This document shows, piece by piece, positions 62,185 through 64,000 of a stretch of DNA of 64,000 nucleotides (the stretch's first letter is position 1; the number at the start of each line of letters is the position of its first letter). The stretch lies in assembly GCF_015751965.1 (NCBI RefSeq), contig NZ_JADOVH010000004.1, forward strand, positions 1 to 64,000. Direction: 5' to 3'. The notes below the pieces were generated by a model. The model was given only the letters and a program-made list of their open reading frames with translations, ran no database searches and was not told the DNA's origin. The translations under genes and the position numbers were made by a program. Source of the DNA: Frigoribacterium sp. CG_9.8. Lineage in GTDB: Bacteria > Actinomycetota > Actinomycetes > Actinomycetales > Microbacteriaceae.

Positions 62185-63104
62185 GCGCTGCCGCCTTCGC
62201 CGTCGGCTGGACCCCGCCATCCGCTCGTCGGCAGGTTGAATTTGTTGACCAACCGGTCAGTAAACGGGCCGCGGTGCAAACGCGCAAGGCGTACAGGCAC
62301 CGGTGAACGGCGCACGATTACCCGCGCCCCCGGTGGGAGGGCGTGGGTGCGGCGGCCGTCACACCAGAGCACTCCGGTGCCCTGTGTGCGCGCAAGCACC
62401 TCGACGGCAAACACGGAGTCCCGACCAACGACGAGCGGGCGGGCGAAGAGCGCGTGCGGGCTCAGGGGCACAAGCAGCATTGCTTCAAGCTCCGGCCAGA
62501 CGACCGGTCCGCCGGCTGAGAACGAATACGCTGTCGACCCGGTGGGTGTCGACATCACCACTCCATCGCAGCCGAAGGACGAGAGTGGGCGTCCATCCAC
62601 CTCGATCACCACTTCGAGCATCCTCTCTCGGCTGGCTTTTTCGACGGTCGCCTCGTTGAGCGCCCAGGTCTCGTAGATCACCTCGGCATCGACCTTCACT
62701 CGCACGGCAAGAGTCATTCTCTCCTCGACCTCGTAGTCGCGGGCAAGAGCGCGACGTACGGTATCGGTGAGATTGTCACGCTCGCTCTCGGCGAGAAAGC
62801 CGACGTGTCCAAGGTTCACGCCAAGCAGAGGGGCAGTACAGCCGCGGGTGATTTCCGCCGAACGCAGGATGGTGCCATCCCCGCCCAGAACAATGGCCAG
62901 TTCGACATCCGCAACCGTCACACCGTCGCCGAGCACCGCGATCGCACTGAGCTCTGGCGCATGGACAAGCACGTCGTCGTGCTCATCCGCTTTCATCACG
63001 GGCGTCACCCCGGCGGCGAGAAGCTGCCGGCAGACCGTCACAGCCGCGTCGAGGGAGTCTTGTCGCCCGGTGTGGGCGACCACGAGCATCAGGCGTTTGG
63101 ACAC
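62181..63104 (-). CDS. nadK: NAD kinase
   Basis: NadK phosphorylates NAD to NADP. The 307 residues have the GGDG motif in IVLGGDGTILRSAE, the conserved NLGHVGFLAES and the NE/D region STPTGSTAYSFSAGGP. The start is GTG 63104 with a GAAAGGAGA box. It sits between tlyA and recN, the conserved actinobacterial order. Confidence 0.95.
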   Translation of the reverse strand: MSKRLMLVVAHTGRQDSLDAAVTVCRQLLAAGVTPVMKADEHDDVLVHAPELSAIAVLGDGVTVADVELAIVLGGDGTILRSAEITRGCTAPLLGVNLGHVGFLAESERDNLTDTVRRALARDYEVEERMTLAVRVKVDAEVIYETWALNEATVEKASRERMLEVVIEVDGRPLSSFGCDGVVMSTPTGSTAYSFSAGGPVVWPELEAMLLVPLSPHALFARPLVVGRDSVFAVEVLARTQGTGVLWCDGRRTHALPPGARVIVRRSPVPVRLARLHRGPFTDRLVNKFNLPTSGWRGPADGEGGSA

Positions 63105-63115
63105 CGATTCTCCTT

Positions 63116-63925
63116 TCAGGTTGCCGAGAGTCGGGAGAGAGTGTTAACCCGCTCTCTCCATTCTGTCGGATTGCTGCCCGAGAGCGTGCTGAACCAGACC
63201 AGATACTCGTGGTTCCCGGCGGCACCGAGGATTGGTGAGGAAATGAGGCCCGCCGTCGGTAGACCGAGATCCCAGGCAGCCCAGAGAACATCGCTGATCG
63301 CATCGGCCCGCAGGCCTGGGTCATGCACGATGCCCTCCTTCACGCCGGTACGTCCGACCTCGAATTGGGGCTTGATCAGCAGGATGAAGTCCACCGCGAT
63401 CCCGACGGTGGCCACGAGGGCGGGCAGAACAGTGGTCAGGGATATAAAGGAGAGATCGGCGACGACGACGCTTACCCGCACCGCGTGCCCGGCAGCGGCA
63501 TCCAACGCCGGCACGGTGAGTGCACGGGCGTTAAATCCCTCGATCACGGTGACGAGAGGATTGTTACCGATGAACGGATCGAGTTGGCCGTGTCCGACGT
63601 CGAGGGCGACGACCGAGGCCGCACCGCGTTCGAGCAGCACCTGGGTGAATCCACCGGTGGACGCGCCGATATCCAGGGCGCTGCGGCCGGTCACCGGAAC
63701 CTGGAAAGCATCGAGGGCGGCGAGAAGTTTGTGAGCGGCACGACTCACATAGTGGTCGATCGCGGTGAGCGCGAGCACCTGGTCAGGTCCGACTCGCATG
63801 GACGGTTTGATCACGCTGCGGCCATCGACGGTGACCGATCCATCCGTGATCAATCGCGCGGCGTGGGTGCGGGAACGCGCGATGCCGCGCTCCGCAAGGG
63901 CGGCGTCCAGACGCGCGTCAGTCAT
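63116..63925 (-). CDS. tlyA: TlyA-family rRNA (cytidine-2'-O)-methyltransferase
   Basis: TlyA 2'-O-methylates a cytidine in 16S and 23S rRNA. The 269 residues have an N-terminal S4 RNA-binding domain (RLDAALAERGIARSRTHAARL) and an FtsJ-like methyltransferase domain with ALDIGASTGGFTQVLLE, IKPQFEVGR and KEGIVHDP. ATG 63925 begins the S4 domain. A GTG at 63949, with a GGGAGGGG box about 10 bp before it, is an alternative start. It heads the tlyA-nadK-recN run. Confidence 0.94.
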   Translation of the reverse strand: MTDARLDAALAERGIARSRTHAARLITDGSVTVDGRSVIKPSMRVGPDQVLALTAIDHYVSRAAHKLLAALDAFQVPVTGRSALDIGASTGGFTQVLLERGAASVVALDVGHGQLDPFIGNNPLVTVIEGFNARALTVPALDAAAGHAVRVSVVVADLSFISLTTVLPALVATVGIAVDFILLIKPQFEVGRTGVKEGIVHDPGLRADAISDVLWAAWDLGLPTAGLISSPILGAAGNHEYLVWFSTLSGSNPTEWRERVNTLSRLSAT

Positions 63926-64000
63926 GCGTGCGCGACGGTTCGCCGCCACCGTTTCGATTCCCCTCCCGAACCGATCCATCGAGGGTTGCCTGCAACCGAT

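Overview
The window looks like a chromosomal stretch of a high-GC actinobacterium, most likely a member of the Microbacteriaceae (Micrococcales). The reasons are gene content and order: prs-glmU-tRNA-Gln, metG-tatD-ksgA-ispE, rsmI divergent from a protein O-mannosyltransferase, tlyA-nadK-recN, a mycothiol-dependent formaldehyde dehydrogenase, and many GTG starts with 4-bp GTGA/ATGA overlaps. The assignment rests on reading the proteins, not on a database search.

Layout. 1-140 is the 3' end of an IS481-type transposase. 171-5247 holds an acyl-CoA ligase, prs, glmU, tRNA-Gln(TTG) and a MarR regulator. 5265-19232 is one long minus-strand block built around phosphate uptake: pstC, pstA and a membrane-anchored PstS lead, a candidate PHO box sits in front, and pstB with a lytic transglycosylase closes it about 8 kb later. 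Between pstS and pstB lie a very large membrane-anchored protein, a second PstS-like secreted protein, a WxL-type surface protein, a DUF916 (WxL-interacting) membrane protein, another C-terminally anchored beta-rich protein, and a sortase-fold protein that has lost its catalytic His, Cys and Arg. I read this as a surface assembly coupled to phosphate import; it is the most unusual part of the window. 19372-21674 has a PASTA-type Ser/Thr kinase and a YegP-like protein, followed by an ABC-F ATPase.

23826-24977 is a small cassette: a DUF559 nuclease-like gene flanked on both sides by copies of the same palindrome. A 165-bp polypurine tract with a potential G-quadruplex follows. 25141-36243 is a mixed cluster of MTA phosphorylase, sugar epimerase, two membrane molybdopterin oxidoreductases, a two-component system, a family-2 glycosyltransferase, a DUF2064 transferase, a methyltransferase and a polytopic mannosyltransferase-like protein. 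It probably makes or modifies an envelope component.

36576-51014 is mostly housekeeping (ispE, ksgA, tatD, metG, rsmI, pmt), mixed with a lipoprotein, a quinone-oxidoreductase-like gene, a sedolisin protease, the mscR-MBL formaldehyde pair and a membrane esterase. 51015-51579 is a decayed ABC transporter. 51826-56799 is a LacI-regulated maltodextrin-type ABC importer with two operator-like palindromes. 57131-63925 ends with a membrane protein, a YyaL/DUF255 protein, a UlaG-like MBL protein, recN, nadK and tlyA.

Short tandem repeats of 14, 15, 16 or 18 bp recur in and beside genes across the window (prs, acyl-CoA ligase, pstS, pstB, response regulator, MBL, lacI), which looks like a feature of this genome.
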